Source of the DNA: Selaginella moellendorffii
Lineage: Eukaryota > Streptophyta > Lycopodiopsida > Selaginellales > Selaginellaceae
DNA length: 64,000 nt
Direction of reading: 5' to 3'
Assembly (NCBI RefSeq): GCF_000143415.4
Contig: NW_003314291.1
Location: forward strand, 478,006 to 542,005
Under the pieces are notes generated by a model. The model saw only the letters and a program-made list of their open reading frames with translations, was not told the DNA's origin and ran no database searches. Positions 22,067 through 34,900 of the stretch are shown here, piece by piece; positions within the stretch are counted from its first letter, which is position 1; each line of letters starts with the position of its first letter. Position numbers and translations under genes: made by a program.

Positions 22067-23195
22067 TGTCGCGAATGTGACTTCAGGTATCGAAAGTTAC
22101 TTATCGGCTAGTCCTTACGGACACTCTTACCTTACTGCCACGATGGCAGGAGGTTGGTATTGCTGGGCCCGTTATTAGTCTCCGCCTAAGCTAGTTGAGA
22201 AACTGGTCTTCACGTGTGCATTTGACCAGATGGGCATAAGGACGGAATTCCTACGTGCTATTTGTCAAGCATACTTGACCTGGTTAGAGAAACTCATTCG
22301 TTGACTTGCACTTGCTAGTGTTGGGAACCCCCGCGATATTGAGCTTGGTCCCTCAATATCGCTAGATGATAGCTTACCGTGTCTGCCAAACACCCTCGCT
22401 ATCATGCCCTTTGTGTTAGTCTCATTTCGGTCCCAAATGCTATTTATGGAAAGTGTCCAGATTTGCTCATTTGGCATATCTACGGAATGTAGAGATTGTC
22501 CTGAACACAATGGTGTTCATCCCGTGTCCAAATTCGCAATCTAAGGACATTCCATATTTAGTAAGTTTCGAGCTTGTCCCAGAGACTAACTCCTGATACT
22601 AAGGGAGGCTTGGGGTGAAAGCCCAAAGCGTGTGTTCCTCAAGGGGGGGGGGCTGTGGGGGGTTCCAAATGTATAGTAGGGATAGTGGGTAGGTCGGGCA
22701 TGGCCGACCAACCTGAGGCATAGTCTAGCTCCCGCTTGCGTGCCTGTCCTTGTTCTGCGTCCGGCTTGGGTCTATGCCCAAGTTCCATTCCATGCTAGTT
22801 GGTGGAGTGCCCATATCCTCACGTTAGGCCACCGGTATGCCGAAATAGCGCCAGACTCCATTTGGCTCCGTTTTGCGTGCTGGTCCTGGCATTGGGATGC
22901 TGGTTGCTCCAGGACTGTTCCAAGTCGCTCCGGGCCCCTGTCCCTTCGCTCCTTGGGCTTTATGCTCGGGAGTTGCTCCGTGGTTCGGTTCCGTCACTCC
23001 TTGGCTCCATGCTTGGGAGTTTGGCACCGTTCCTTCGTTCAGTGGCCCAAGGCCTTGAACTTCGGGTTCCTATAACACGTGGCATGTGACACGTGGCATC
23101 TGTCACGTGGCACAAAGAGGGTTTAGGTTCCGCTTCGTGGTGTTATCCTATGGTAAATCACCATAGGATAAAGGGTCAAAACCACGTGTGCTACA
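22067..23195 (+). repeat. 5' LTR of the LARD
   Basis: Near its 3' end are four CACGTG palindromes (23076, 23090, 23104, 23183) and a perfect stem-loop (23143-23171). A G-run near 22645 differs in length from the other LTR. The same 81-codon minus frame and 111-codon plus frame appear in both LTRs, as expected for duplicated sequence, and are not called as genes. Confidence 0.92.
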
Positions 23196-23197
23196 TT

Positions 23198-23208
23198 TGG
23201 TATCAGAG
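23198..23208 (+). promoter_or_regulatory. Primer-binding site of the LARD (tRNA-Met type)
   Basis: TGGTATCAGAG begins two bases after the LTR, complementary to the 3' end of initiator tRNA-Met as in many plant LTR elements. Confidence 0.85.
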
Positions 23209-26200
23209 GATGAGTCTCAGCAAGTACTATTCAATGAGATTGGGCAACTAGTCTCGTTGCATACGCAGAGATGAAAACGATGATCCGAGTGGGTACACGT
23301 TTGGTGCAAAGGGTTCACATTCGTTCCTTGGGTATGGTTTTGGTTACCTTTTGTACCATATTCTGTGAGCTTGAACTTGGGCTCACAAAAGGGATTGAGT
23401 TGTTCCGGTTACACGAGTTTACGCTTGGGCTCGTGAGTGAGGCACATTAGCAATTCAAGGTTACATTTTGAGTTGGCAGGATTAATGTTAGCCTATCGGT
23501 GGTTCCATGAGTTGTTCCATGTACCATGGGTAAAAGCAAACCTTCCCTGAGTTTGCTATGAGTGGCAAATAGGCTGGTCCGTAGCTATTTAGCACGGCAC
23601 TAGTAGATCCTTCCTAGGCATGATTACAAGTGGATCAATCAAGACTGTAGGGATTAGTCTATTGGTTCAAGTAATCATTGCCGTGCTCTCTTATAAACTT
23701 TTCTTGGATTGGACTGAAGGCAGTGTGAACGCAAGCTTGAAGTGTAGTCAAAGATGAGACCGAAAAGAGAGTCGTCGGGGACGAAGGATCAAACACGTAA
23801 ATCATCTTCTCTTTTGGAGAGATGGTTTGCAACAAGGGGTGACTCATTGCTCGTGTTCACATCATGCAATCAAGAGTCCCTACCTTGATGCATCTTGGAG
23901 ATGATGGTCTTACAAATGGTGAGTTATGGGATGGATAGCGGTGAAGCGCTAAACCATTTTGTCTAGGCTTGCTATTGAAAGACTTGGGTTGCAATGCTCA
24001 ATTCTTTTCTGAGGAATCTTGCTATTGCTCCTTGAGTAGCTTGGTGTTAGATTAAGTTTTGAGTTTGGTCGGAAAGAGAGTGGCATAAGCTTGTCCATGT
24101 AGTGAACAAAAGTTAGTGATGTTGGGTGTTGTAAGTCTCTATCGGTGGAGTGTGGCATTTATGTTGCATTTTGTCAAATTGAGTTAGCACTTGATACTCA
24201 CATAAACCTTTGAAGTAATAACATTGGCATTGCTCATGGTGTTGCTCAATTGATGATCAAGTCATTGTGATTTCTATATCATATCCATGTGATAATGAGC
24301 AATGTGTTTACGAAGTTGCTTGGTTACGATGATCAACCCCAAAGTGGTTGATAGTGAAGCTAGTCTACTTGCACGAAGTAGCATTGTAGTAGCTTTGACT
24401 GAATTCTCGATGGTGGTCCATTATGCTAAGCTTAAGTTGGTTCCTTATTTCATTGAGGGTTTGCCCATTAGGTGTTGGAAAAGGGTTGTAGCATTCACTT
24501 GCTATAGCTTGTCGGTTGATCCGTTAACACTTGGTGTAAATTGTTGGATGGAGAAAATGTGTAGTTGAGGCATTGACATCACTAACACTTGTGTTAGTGG
24601 AAGTGGCATTGTTGATTCGAGTGATGAGGAATTTTCCTTAGAGCTTGATTTTCCATGTCATTTTTCTTGTTAGTGTTTTAGCTTCACATTGGATCTTGAA
24701 GGTAGTTGAAGAAGAGTGTTAGTGCAATATGGATATCTGAAGATGTGGTCTTCGTGATCAAGCCTTGGATGTTCCATTTGCATTTTACGGATGTCGATGT
24801 TGGATGTTGAAAGAATGGGCAAAATAATGTTCGAGGCTTAAGCATACTATGGGTCTCGAGAATTTGTGTTGAGGTGAGCCTATGTGAAGTTGTTAAGTAG
24901 GAGGAAGTTGGTTGAGTTTTGAAAATTTGTATTCCTAGATTGAGAGTCATTCTTTCTCTAGGATTGGAAGATTTTCCACAAATTTTCTTAGACTTTTCCA
25001 ATGGCTGATCTGTTGGTCACTTTGCTCGAAAACCATTCCGTTTTCGAAAGCCAATACAAACTAGTGAAGGGGTTGGAGTTGACTTCGGTTAGCTTAGACC
25101 GTAGTAGATAGTTTGTATGATGCGGCCTAAAAGGGATGCTAACTTTTGGGGCTAAGGCAATTGAGTTGGATAGAGTCTGGAGTTAATGTAGAAAAGTGGC
25201 CGTTGCACTTTTCTAGAAAAGTGACCCTTGTGCCTTTCTTTTGAAGCGTTATGCTTGGTGGCAGGTTGCACTTTGCATTTCGTTAGACTCTATGAGAGTA
25301 GTGAGCTCTCACTGATCTTGACTTGGTCTTGGTGGCCCTGCACCTTGGCTAAGGATGGTGATGTTCAACTTAGTTGTTTAAGGTTGAGATGTTGGTACCC
25401 ATACTATAGCTTTGTCTATGAGGAGGTTGTGTACCGAAATGATCCATCTCATGGTCTTCACCTTAGTTTCGACTAAGTGTTGGTCATGCATAGCTAGCCT
25501 CTTCAAGGCATGCTCAGAACTAGTGACTAAATGCATTAGTGAGTTTATCGCGGTTGAGTTGGATTCAAGTGGTCATTTAGTTTGTGCTTACTGATGAACC
25601 TTTATCTCGTATCTGGGGTATTACGTTCATGTTGAATAAGTATATAACTTGATGATATGAGTTTAGTGTTGGGTCTTGTGAAGGCAAGTTGAAGGGTGAT
25701 TGTTAGTTGCTTTGCAACTAGTGATTGCTTGTAAACTTTGTTAAAGGCTTTTGACACTTGCTTCACAAGATGATGATTTAGCAGTGATGGGTTTGCTTTA
25801 CCGGATGGTGTTGCGGAGGATCGTGTCGTTACACTTACGTGGGTTTTCCATGTTGGCATTTCGACTCTACCTCTGTCAATATCGTTTGGTTACGTTTGGT
25901 CCATAGTGTTGGGTTTCATGGAGTCTTGGATGTGGTGATTCACTCCTTGAGGAAGTGTTATCTGTAGCTGAGTATTGTTGAGGGATTGGTCTCAGATACT
26001 GAGTAAAGTATCTTCGACCTTGGTTAGCTCGGTTGCTAGAGAGCTTTGAGTGGTGATACACTCATGCTTTCTTCTAGTTTTGTTCTAGTGTTGATAGCAT
26101 TGAAGTGATGCCTTGTCATTGATATTATTGACGTTGAGATTCAAGTGAGATGAGATGTCTATCCTTAGGATTGATATTGCGTTTCATTAGTCGATGAAAA

Positions 26201-28147
26201 TAGTGTTGATAATTTGGCTATGGCTTTGTGTTACTGGCATTCGTGCATTTGCTAGTTAGCAATTGTATTGACGTTCAAACAAGCGGAATGGCAAGTTTGA
26301 GTTAGTTGTGTTCTAGACGAAGTTATTTAGTAGAGGGTTGAGCTTCAGCTTTTCCTTGAAAAGTGATTCAGTCATGGACTATGCTAGCTTTACGAGATGA
26401 AGAGTTAGTGATTGATATTGAAGATGTTGGTCCCTTGTTGGGTTTGCATTGGGATATATCAATCATTGGTGATTCTTCTTGTGCTTGTTATGAAATGAGT
26501 TACGTCTTGCTATAGATGAATTCATGGAGGATCGTTTGGTGATTACTTGTCGAGCATAGCTTCGTTATGCTTAGCTTTTGGATTGATGCACATATGCTCT
26601 TCATTAGCTTTGCATTATGAAGTTTATCTTATGGATGTGTTAAGGAAAATATTGTGGGTTGCACCATGATTTCTTCTTAGCATTGAAGTTAGTTCATGCG
26701 AGACTTGTGATCATTGTTAGGAAAGACTTGGCTATAGACTTCTTCGAGCTTATGGTTCTTTGAGTTTTATGCTTATTGTTCCATTTGTTAGAAGTTGTTG
26801 GGGAAGGCATTTTGGCTCCTAGCTTCAATGTTGAAGTTAGTATTTGCATATGGCAATCATTGGTGATGATTGACTATCATTTAATATAGTTGATTATCCT
26901 TGTCAAGGGTTTTGCTTGATTATTGTTGGTATAGAATGATTTGCTGTTCTTCGGGATAGTAGATTCTTTCTTCGATGATGATTATGCATTTCTCTATTGA
27001 TAGGATGATTGATGATCTTTTATGGTAGTTAGTTGTTCTCTTTGATGGCTTGTGGCTTTTCGCAATATCACATGTTCTTTGTGATTTGCTCTGGATTGGT
27101 CTCTTGGGTTTGACACATCAGTAGGATGTTGCTGACACTTGCTTCGGCAACTGGTATTGTTGGCTGGGATCTATTCAGATTAGCTTTTGTGATAGTTGGC
27201 AGGAATGAGTGTTTGTTGGTCTTACCACATTCATTCTCTTCTATTGATTGTTGCTCAAGTTAGTTTTGATAGATTTGGATGTTATTTCCTTTGGGTGATA
27301 CATTCGCGAGCATTTTGCTTATCAGTCAATGATACTTTGTGTTCTTTGAGTTGTCTTTCGTAAGTTGTTTGGTATTCTATCTGCAATCTTTAATAGTTAA
27401 ACTTTATCATTGAGTTTATTTGATGATATACTTGCTATTGAATTTTGTTTGATGGTGAATCCTATGTTTACCAATTATGATGATCTTGGTCGTTCCTATA
27501 CTATACTTCTAGTTTATCGGATGATAACTTATTTGGAATACTTTTGTGTTCTAATCTAAGGTATATTCACTGATAATTAAGACTCTAAGATATCATTGTC
27601 TTGACTTTGATATTGTCCATCTATTGATCTTTGAGTTTGGGCCAGTATAGGCAGACTGGCTTCGGCACTTCGTGTGCATGTTGAAATCTCTAGTCATGGG
27701 GTAGCTACTGTCGACTGGTCACATAACCCGCCTCTCTGTCGATGTTCCTTGTTCCGTTGAAAGGGCGTGACTGTGTAAACAACTCTAACTGCCTGTTTAC
27801 AGTAGTCTATCTAAACCTTACCGACGGGTTTGGTTTCTTTGCTCAGGAGGGTTGGGGCCTCTGGCTTCTCTCTCTATGTTCCTGCGGGCAGGGCATATCA
27901 CACTTTTGTAAGCTGGGTGACTCCCAGAGCAGCAAGGGTGGCTGACTCCATTGGTCATTTCCTTGTCGGCGACGGCCGGAAGGTGTCTGAGCTGGTAGCG
28001 CATCCGCGTTAGACAAAGAGGTTACCCCTAACTCATTTAAGTTGGTGCATTTCTCACATAGTGTGAGTACCGTGAACTTTTTCTGGAGTTGTTTCCTTGG
28101 CGGTATTCTAGACTCGAGTATGCATCGATGAGGACGTCGATCTTCCC

Positions 28148-28160
28148 AAGGGGGGGAGAG
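28148..28160 (+). promoter_or_regulatory. Polypurine tract of the LARD
   Basis: An uninterrupted purine run (AAGGGGGGGAGAG) abuts the 3' LTR and would prime second-strand synthesis. Confidence 0.85.
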
Positions 28161-29290
28161 TGTCGCGAATGTGACTTCAGGTATCGAAAGTTACTTGTCG
28201 GCTAGTCCTTACGGACACTCTTACCTTACTGCCACGATGGCAGGAGGTCGGTATTGCTGGGCCCGTTATTAGTCTCCGCCTAAGCTAGTTGAGAAACTGG
28301 TCTTCACGTGTGCACTTGACCAGATGGGCATAAGGACGGAATTCCTACGTGCTATTTGTCAAGCATACTTGACCTGGTTAGAGAAACTCATTCGTTGACT
28401 TGCACTTGCTAGTGTTGGGAACCCCCGCGATATTGAGCTTGGTCCCTCAATATCGCTAGATGATAGCTTACCGTGTCTGCCAAACACCCTCGCTATCATG
28501 CCCTTTGTGTTAGTCTCATTTCGGTCCCAAATGCTATTTATGGAAAGTGTCCAGATTTGCTCATTTGGCATATCTACGGAATGTAGAGATTGTCCTGAAC
28601 ACAATGGTGTTCATCCCGTGTCCAAATTCGCAATCTAAGGACATTCCATATTTAGTAAGTTTCGAGCTTGTCCCAGAGACTAACTCCTGATACTAAGGGA
28701 GGCTTGGGGTGAAAGCCCAAAGCGTGTGTTCCTCAAGGGGGGGGGGGCTGTGGGGGGTTCCAAATGTATAGTAGGGATAGTGGGTAGGTCGGGCATGGCC
28801 GACCAACCTGAGGCATAGTCTAGCTCCCGCTTGCGTGCCTGTCCTTGTTCTGCGTCCGGCTTGGGTCTATGCCCAAGTTCCATTCCATGCTAGTTGGTGG
28901 AGTACCCATATCCTCACGTTAGGCCACCGGTATGCCGAAATAGCGCCAGACTCCATTTGGCTCCGTTTTGCGTGCTGGTTCTGGCATTGGGATGCTGGTT
29001 GCTCCAGGACTGTTCCAAGTCGCTCCGGGCCCCTGTCCCTTCGCTCCTTGGGCTTTATGCTCGGGAGTTGCTCCGTGGTTCGGTTCCGTCACTCCTTGGC
29101 TCCATGCTTGGGAGTTTGGCACCGTTCCTTCGTTCAGTGGCCCAAGGCCTTGAACTTCGGGTTCCTATGACACGTGGCATGTGACACGTGGCATCTGTCA
29201 CGTGGCACAAAGAGGGTTTAGGTTCCGCTTCGTGGTGTTATCCTATGGTAAATCACCATAGGATAAAGGGTCAAAACCACGTGTGCTACA
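28161..29290 (+). repeat. 3' LTR of the LARD
   Basis: Almost identical to 22067-23195. Differences seen include A/G at the GTTACTT(A/G)TCGG site, T/C in GGAGGT(T/C)GG, T/C in GTGCA(T/C)TTGACC-type sequence, and A/G in CCTAT(A/G)ACACG. Confidence 0.92.
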
Positions 29291-29660
29291 CTGAGATTCA
29301 TTAAACCTTATTCTTTGTTGGAGATCATGGTTTAGAGTTCCGATTCACTAGACAAGGTTGTGTGATTTTGGAAGAGAACATAAATAAAATTATGGTGTGA
29401 GGTGAGTGTTATGCTGGGCTATATAAATTGGATGCAAAAGTACTCATGAAAAATCAAGCATTGATAGTGAGTACTAGCAATCCTTTGTAGTTGTGGCATG
29501 AATGCTTTAGGTACCCTCATAAGAGAGCAGTGAAGTAAGTTATACAATTAACTCACTAAAAGATGAAGCCTACTATCTCTACAGGCTGTTCATTGGAGTT
29601 TTGTCTTGTGGCAAGGTTCATGCATACCCATGTGATTGTTCATGTGACATTTGCACATTA
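29291..29660 (+). mobile_element. Copia relic, continuation past the LARD
   Basis: After the duplicated CTGAG the reading resumes with decayed Copia sequence. A GAG-pre-integrase type block (SNPL.LWHECFRYPHKRAV; usual form LWHRRLGH) sits near 29480-29540, and GKVHAYP near 29612, the position where integrase zinc-binding sequence begins. This shows the LARD landed between the protease and integrase regions. Stops are frequent. Confidence 0.6.
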
Positions 29661-30000
29661 GATTGCACAACTCAGCTATTATACAAAATCTTTTATGTGA
29701 ACATGGGGAGGACAAGTCCAAAGCCAAATGCTTGCATCGAGAATGTCAACATTGCAATGTCAACAATTTTAGTGTCTGCCCAAAGGAAGAGACAGATACA
29801 GGAGGACATATTCAACATTTGAATATGTAAACAATAGAGGCTTAAAGAAATCTTGATTGCAATTAGTGCTTCAACAAGGTTCTACAAAAGAGCTCATTAG
29901 CATTTTTCATAATTACCTGGACAAGTACATCATGCATTCCTTTTTTCATTAGTGGCAAAGTACAAAATATACAAATCTGCTACATAATATACCTCTGAAC

Positions 30001-30540
30001 ATAGTCATCTTGGTTATGGATTTCGCTGAAAATTATAGTATTGCTACCAATAATGAACCACAATTGTGTCATTGGGCAAAGCAACAAATTACACTATTCA
30101 TGGTCATCTTCTATTTCTCATTGAGCCTCCTACCTAGTAATTAATAATCATAATAACTAGGCATTTGGTAAGCATAAGGAGGTACATGTTTTTCTTTTGG
30201 ATGACTTAAAGCATGATACACACTTTGTTATGGACTATTTAAATATGCATTTATAGTGGCTGAAGACGGAGTATTTCAATGTGAATCAACATATTTTTTA
30301 GTTAGATGGCCCTTTCAACCAATTTTGCAACACTTGGATGTTGTAGTACCTTCCAAGCTACAAGTCAACTATTGGGATACATGTTTCATTTTTTTTTATT
30401 TTTTTTTGGGCATAGGAAAAGTGAACATAACTCTTTTTTTAGTGTTTTTAAGATGCATATCTATTCAAAACAATTGAAACATGCTTCACCAATTTTTAGA
30501 TGTGCACAAGATGTTGTACAATTTAGCAATTAAACATTCA
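30001..30540 (+). pseudogene. Relic of an uncharacterised MDFAENY/DDLKHD/DGPxxQF gene family, probably transposon-derived
   Basis: Plus-strand pieces keep a motif order I know from unnamed proteins in many eukaryotes: VILVMDFAENYS with a downstream LCHWAKQQITLF (30004-30120), LLDDLKHDTHFV (about 30200), LDGPFNQFCNTWMLQ-like sequence after a stop (about 30303), and FGHRKSEHNSFF (about 30406; usual form GHGK). The Asp of MDFAE, DDLKHD and DGP would suit a DDE-type nuclease fold, but that is inference. The intact family is several hundred residues longer, and there are stops and frame changes here. Confidence 0.55.
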
Positions 30541-30576
30541 GCAAGTAGCGACCAATCACTTTTTCATCACACTAGT

Positions 30577-31447
30577 TGTAACAAACCCCAAGTAAAGACC
30601 CTCAAAAATAAATAATTGCCTTTTTGTCTATTTGAATAAGAGTCACTCATATATTCTAAGTTAAATGCTAGTGCATAAGTAGACATAGAACTAGGATAGG
30701 TGACAGCCAATACAAAGGGTTTAAGGGATAACACTTTAGGTGATGGTTTTCTTACAACTTAATATCAAAGCCTAACTTTAGCTTAACATAAAAGTGTTAG
30801 GCCCACAAGTTTTTTTTGGGCTTAAACTGAGGTGGTGAGTAGCAGAGGTTGGTGGGCCACAAGGTCTAAGATGAAAATGATGAAGGAGTTCCCGGGTAGG
30901 GCGAGCATGTTCTTGCCCAGAATGGGTGATCCAGGTGTTATCTTGGCAAGTGCGTTTTGGAGGGAATGAGCGAGCCTATGCCCATGGAACAGCCTTAATA
31001 GGCTGTGGCGAGACTGTTAATGAACACATGGAAAAATGTTATTCGAGGATGAGAGGGTTCTCCAGAATTGGCAGTTGGTAGCCTGGTTCTCCAGAACCTG
31101 GCAGCTGGCAGCTGGCAGCTGGCAGCTGGGTTTTGGAGAACCTGGCAGTTGTCAGCCACGTTTTTGTAGAGAACCTGACTCAATTCGACAGCTGCCAACA
31201 GTTGGATCAATTTAATGGGCGAGCCACAACCCGTTAAGGGCCGATATGAGATGGGGTAGTGAAGTTGCTATCTGTAATAGAATTGTAATAAACCTTACGT
31301 GAAGGCTCTTAAAAACAAATAATTGCCCTTTTGTCCATATGAGTAAAAGTCATTTATATATTTTAAGTTAAATACTAATGCATAAGCATATTTCAACTAT
31401 AGTGTAGAAAACTAAAAGATAATACTTGAGGTGGTGGTTTTGTTACA
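30577..31447 (+). mobile_element. TRIM retrotransposon, TSD CTAGT
   Basis: Diverged direct repeats at 30577-30756 (TGTAACAAACC...TTTTCTTACA) and 31284-31447 (TGTAATAAACC...TTTTGTTACA) bound an 871-bp unit. CTAGT lies before it (30572-30576) and after it (31448-31452). TTAATATCAAAGCC just inside the left LTR is a decayed tRNA-Met primer site. There is no coding capacity. Its LTRs are unlike those of the other TRIM. Confidence 0.8.
31095..31130 (+). repeat. Short tandem repeat (GGCAGCT)n
   Basis: About four and a half copies of a 7-bp unit within the TRIM interior, surrounded by further imperfect CTCCAGAACCTGGCAG copies. Confidence 0.85.
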
Positions 31448-31452
31448 CTAGT

Positions 31453-31919
31453 TACCAATACAATAAATCTTTTGATATGTGAGTAGTGTTAATGAGGATG
31501 CAACTCTCAACTCTATATAAAACAATATTTTTGTTGGTGGAGTTCTATTAATTAGATGTACTAACATGTCGAGGGCTATTTTTTGTCATGTTATTGTGAG
31601 AATTGCAACAATGATCTCTTATATTTCCATGAAAATTATTTTGGTTAATGACAAGTTTTCAACTTTTGTTTTTTTTGCAAAAGTAGAAGTTCTTAAAGAT
31701 AGTGATGCTAACTTGGAGGTTTGAGGAATAACACAAGGTTTTACATGTGTCTTTGGTGACTATTTTGCAATTATTTTTGAGACAACCATGCAAACAAAGA
31801 GTTATTTTGACTTCTTTATACACTAAATAGTGTGAACAACATCTTGAAGGTGTAACAAATATTTAGGGGAATGACATTAAAGAAGGAGAATGGGTTGTTT
31901 GAGGCATTTGGTGTGAGCA
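31453..31919. other. Unassigned sequence between the TRIM and the old LARD half
   Basis: Stop-ridden, AT-rich, no motif recognised. By position it should belong to whatever inserted into the old LARD (Copia or the MDFAENY-type relic). No copy of the Copia LTR is visible here. Confidence 0.35.
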
Positions 31920-34900
31920 ATTAAGATTAATGAACTCCTGCTAAACAATCTCATCTAGAACACAACTAACTCAATTTGCCACTCAGTTTGTTTGAATGCC
32001 AACATAATTATTAATTAGCAAATGCATGAATGCTAGTAACACAAAGTTACAACCAAATCATTAACACTATCTCCATCGAGATTAATGAAACTCAATATCA
32101 ATCATATGGAGAGACATCTCATTTCACTTGTATTTCAACATCAACAATATCAACAATAGGGTATTATTTCAATGCTATCAACACCATAATAAAGTTAATA
32201 AAAAGCAAGAGTGAATCACCACTCAAAACTCTTTAACAACCAAGCTAACTAGAGTTTAATATACCTTAATCAGTATCTAAGACCAATCCTTTAACAATAC
32301 TCAGTTTTAGATAACACATCAGCAAGGAGTGAATCACCACATCCAAGACTCAATGTAATCTAACATTACAAACTAAATGCAACCAAATGATATCAACAAA
32401 GGTGGAATCGATATGCCAACATGGAAAAACGATACAAGCTTATAACACAATCTTTTATGACATCATTCGGTAAAGCAAGCCCATCACTATTAAATCATCA
32501 TCGAGTGAAGTAAATCAAGAGTCCTTAACAAAGTTTACAAGCAATCACTAATCGTAAAGCAAACAACAATCACCCTTTAACTTGCTTTCATAAGACTCAA
32601 ACACTAAACTCATATCATAGAGTCATATACTTGTTCAATAGAATGTAATACCTCAGATATGAGATAAAGGTTCATGAACAAGCATGAACTAAATGACTAC
32701 TCAAATCCAACTTAATTGCATTAAGCTCACCAACACATCTAGCCAATAGATTTAAGCATGCTTTGAAGAGGTTAACTATGCATGATCAATGCTTAGTTGA
32801 AACTAAAGTGAAAACCATGAGATGGATTCATAATGGTACACAACCTCCATTTAGACAAAGTTATAGTATGGGTACTAACATCTCAACCTTAAACAATTAA
32901 GTTAAGTTGAACATCACCATACTCAGCCAAGGTGTAGAGCCACCAAAACTAAATTAGAATCAGTGAGAGTTCATTACTTTTATAGAGTTTAATGAAATGT
33001 AAAGTGCAATCTACCACTTAGCATAACACTATAAAAGAAAGGCATAAGGGTCGCTTTTTTAGAAAAGTGCAATGACCACTTTTCTACACCAATTCCAGAC
33101 TTTATCCAACTCAATTACTTTAGCCCCAAAAATTAACATCTCTTTCAGGTCGCATCATACAAGTTAACTCCAACCTTTTCACTAGTTTGTACTGAGTTAC
33201 GAAAGCATAATGGTTTTTGAGTAAAATGATCTATTGATAAAACCTATGAAAATTTGTGGAAAAATTTTCCATCCTAAAGAAAGAATGACTTTCAGTCTAG
33301 GAGTACAAATTCTCACGACTCAATCAACTTCCTCCTATGAACAATTTCACATAGGTTCATCTCAATACAAATTCTCATGACTCAATAGTATGTCTAAGAA
33401 TTGAACATCTTACCCATTTTTCCAACATGTAACATTGATATCTGCAAAATGTAAAATGAACATCCAAAGCTTGATCATGAAGACTACATCTTCGGATATC
33501 TACATTGCACTAACACTCTTCTTCAATCACCTTTAAAATCTAATGTGAAGCCAAAACACTAACAAAAAAATGATATGAAAAATTAAGGTCTAAAAAAAAT
33601 TCCTCATCACTTGAAATAACAATGCCATTTCCATTAACACAAGTGCTAGCGATGTTAATGCCTCAATTACACACTTTCTCCATCCAACAATTTACTCTAA
33701 ATGCTAACAGATAAACCAACAAGCCATAGCAAATGAATGCTATAACCCTTTTTAACACCTTAATGGGCAACCCTCAAGGAAACAAGATACCAACTTAAAC
33801 TTAGCATAATAGATCACTATTAAAAATCTAATCAAAGCTAATACAATGCCACTATATGCAAGTAGACTAGCTTCACTATCAACCACTTTATTTGACCAAA
33901 CAACTTCGTAAACACATTGCTTATTATCACATGGATATGATATAAGTATCACAATGACTTGATCATCAGTTGAGTAACACAATGAGCAATGTCTATATCA
34001 TCACTTCAAAGGTTTATATAAGTATCAAGTGTTAACTCGATTCGACAAAATGTAATATAAATGCCATACCCCACCGATAGAAATTTATAACATTGAATAC
34101 TACCAACTTTTGTTTACAACATAGACAAGCTTATGCCACTCTTTTTTTGACCAAACTCAAAACTAATTCAACACCAAGTTACTTAAGGAGCAATAGCAAG
34201 GTTCCCCGGAAAAAAAATTGAGCATTGTAACCCAAGCCTTCCAATAGTAAGCCTAGACAAAATGGTTTAGCACTTCACCGTTATGTAAGCTTCTGAATTT
34301 GGACTCCCAAGGACACTTAACCTTAAATATCCCAAGACCCTTAACCGATTGGAAAAGGGAATGCACTTTTGTTCATGGGCCTTTTCCCTTTATATTTGAA
34401 CCCTATGGATCATCTCTCAAATCGTTCTCTTTGGTTGCTTATACGTTATCCATCCCATGACTCACCACTTGTAAAACCATTATAATCAACATGCATCAAG
34501 ATAGGGACTCTTGATTGCATAATGTAAATATGGGCAATGAGTTATACTTCATTGTGAATTATCTCTCCAAGAAGAGAAGATAATTTACGTGTTTGATCTT
34601 TCATCCCTGACGACTTTCTTTTCGATCTCATCTTTGACTAAATGTTAAGCTTGTGTTTGCACCACTTCCAATCTAATCCAAGAAAAGTTTATGAGAGAGC
34701 AATAGATTACTTAAACCAATAGACTAATCTCTATAATCTTGATTGATCCACTCATAATCATGCATAAGAAGGATCCACTAGTGTCATGCTAAACAGTTAT
34801 GGACAAACATATTTTTCACTCATAGCAAACTTAGGGGAGGTTTACTTTCACCCATGGTACTTGGAAACACTCATGAAACCATTGATAGGCTAACATAAAT

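Larger units (their letters stand above)
22067..29290 (+). mobile_element. Nearly intact LARD (large non-coding LTR retroelement), TSD CTGAG
   Basis: LTRs at 22067-23195 (1129 bp) and 28161-29290 (1130 bp) start TGTCGCGAATG and end GTGTGCTACA. CTGAG occurs just before (22062-22066) and just after (29291-29295). A primer site TGGTATCAGAG (23198-23208, tRNA-Met type) and a polypurine tract AAGGGGGGGAGAG ending at 28160 are both in place. I saw six substitutions (all transitions) and one base in a G-run between the LTRs, so the insertion is young. The 4965-bp interior has no gag or pol: its longest frames are about 100 codons and carry no motif. It must have moved with enzymes from another element. 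Confidence 0.92.

Noticed and set aside
22265-23089. Open frames of 81, 96 and 111 codons repeated at 28359-29184
   Set aside because: They lie in the two LTRs of the LARD and are identical only because the LTRs are duplicated. They have no motif, overlap each other on both strands and are absent from the older copy.
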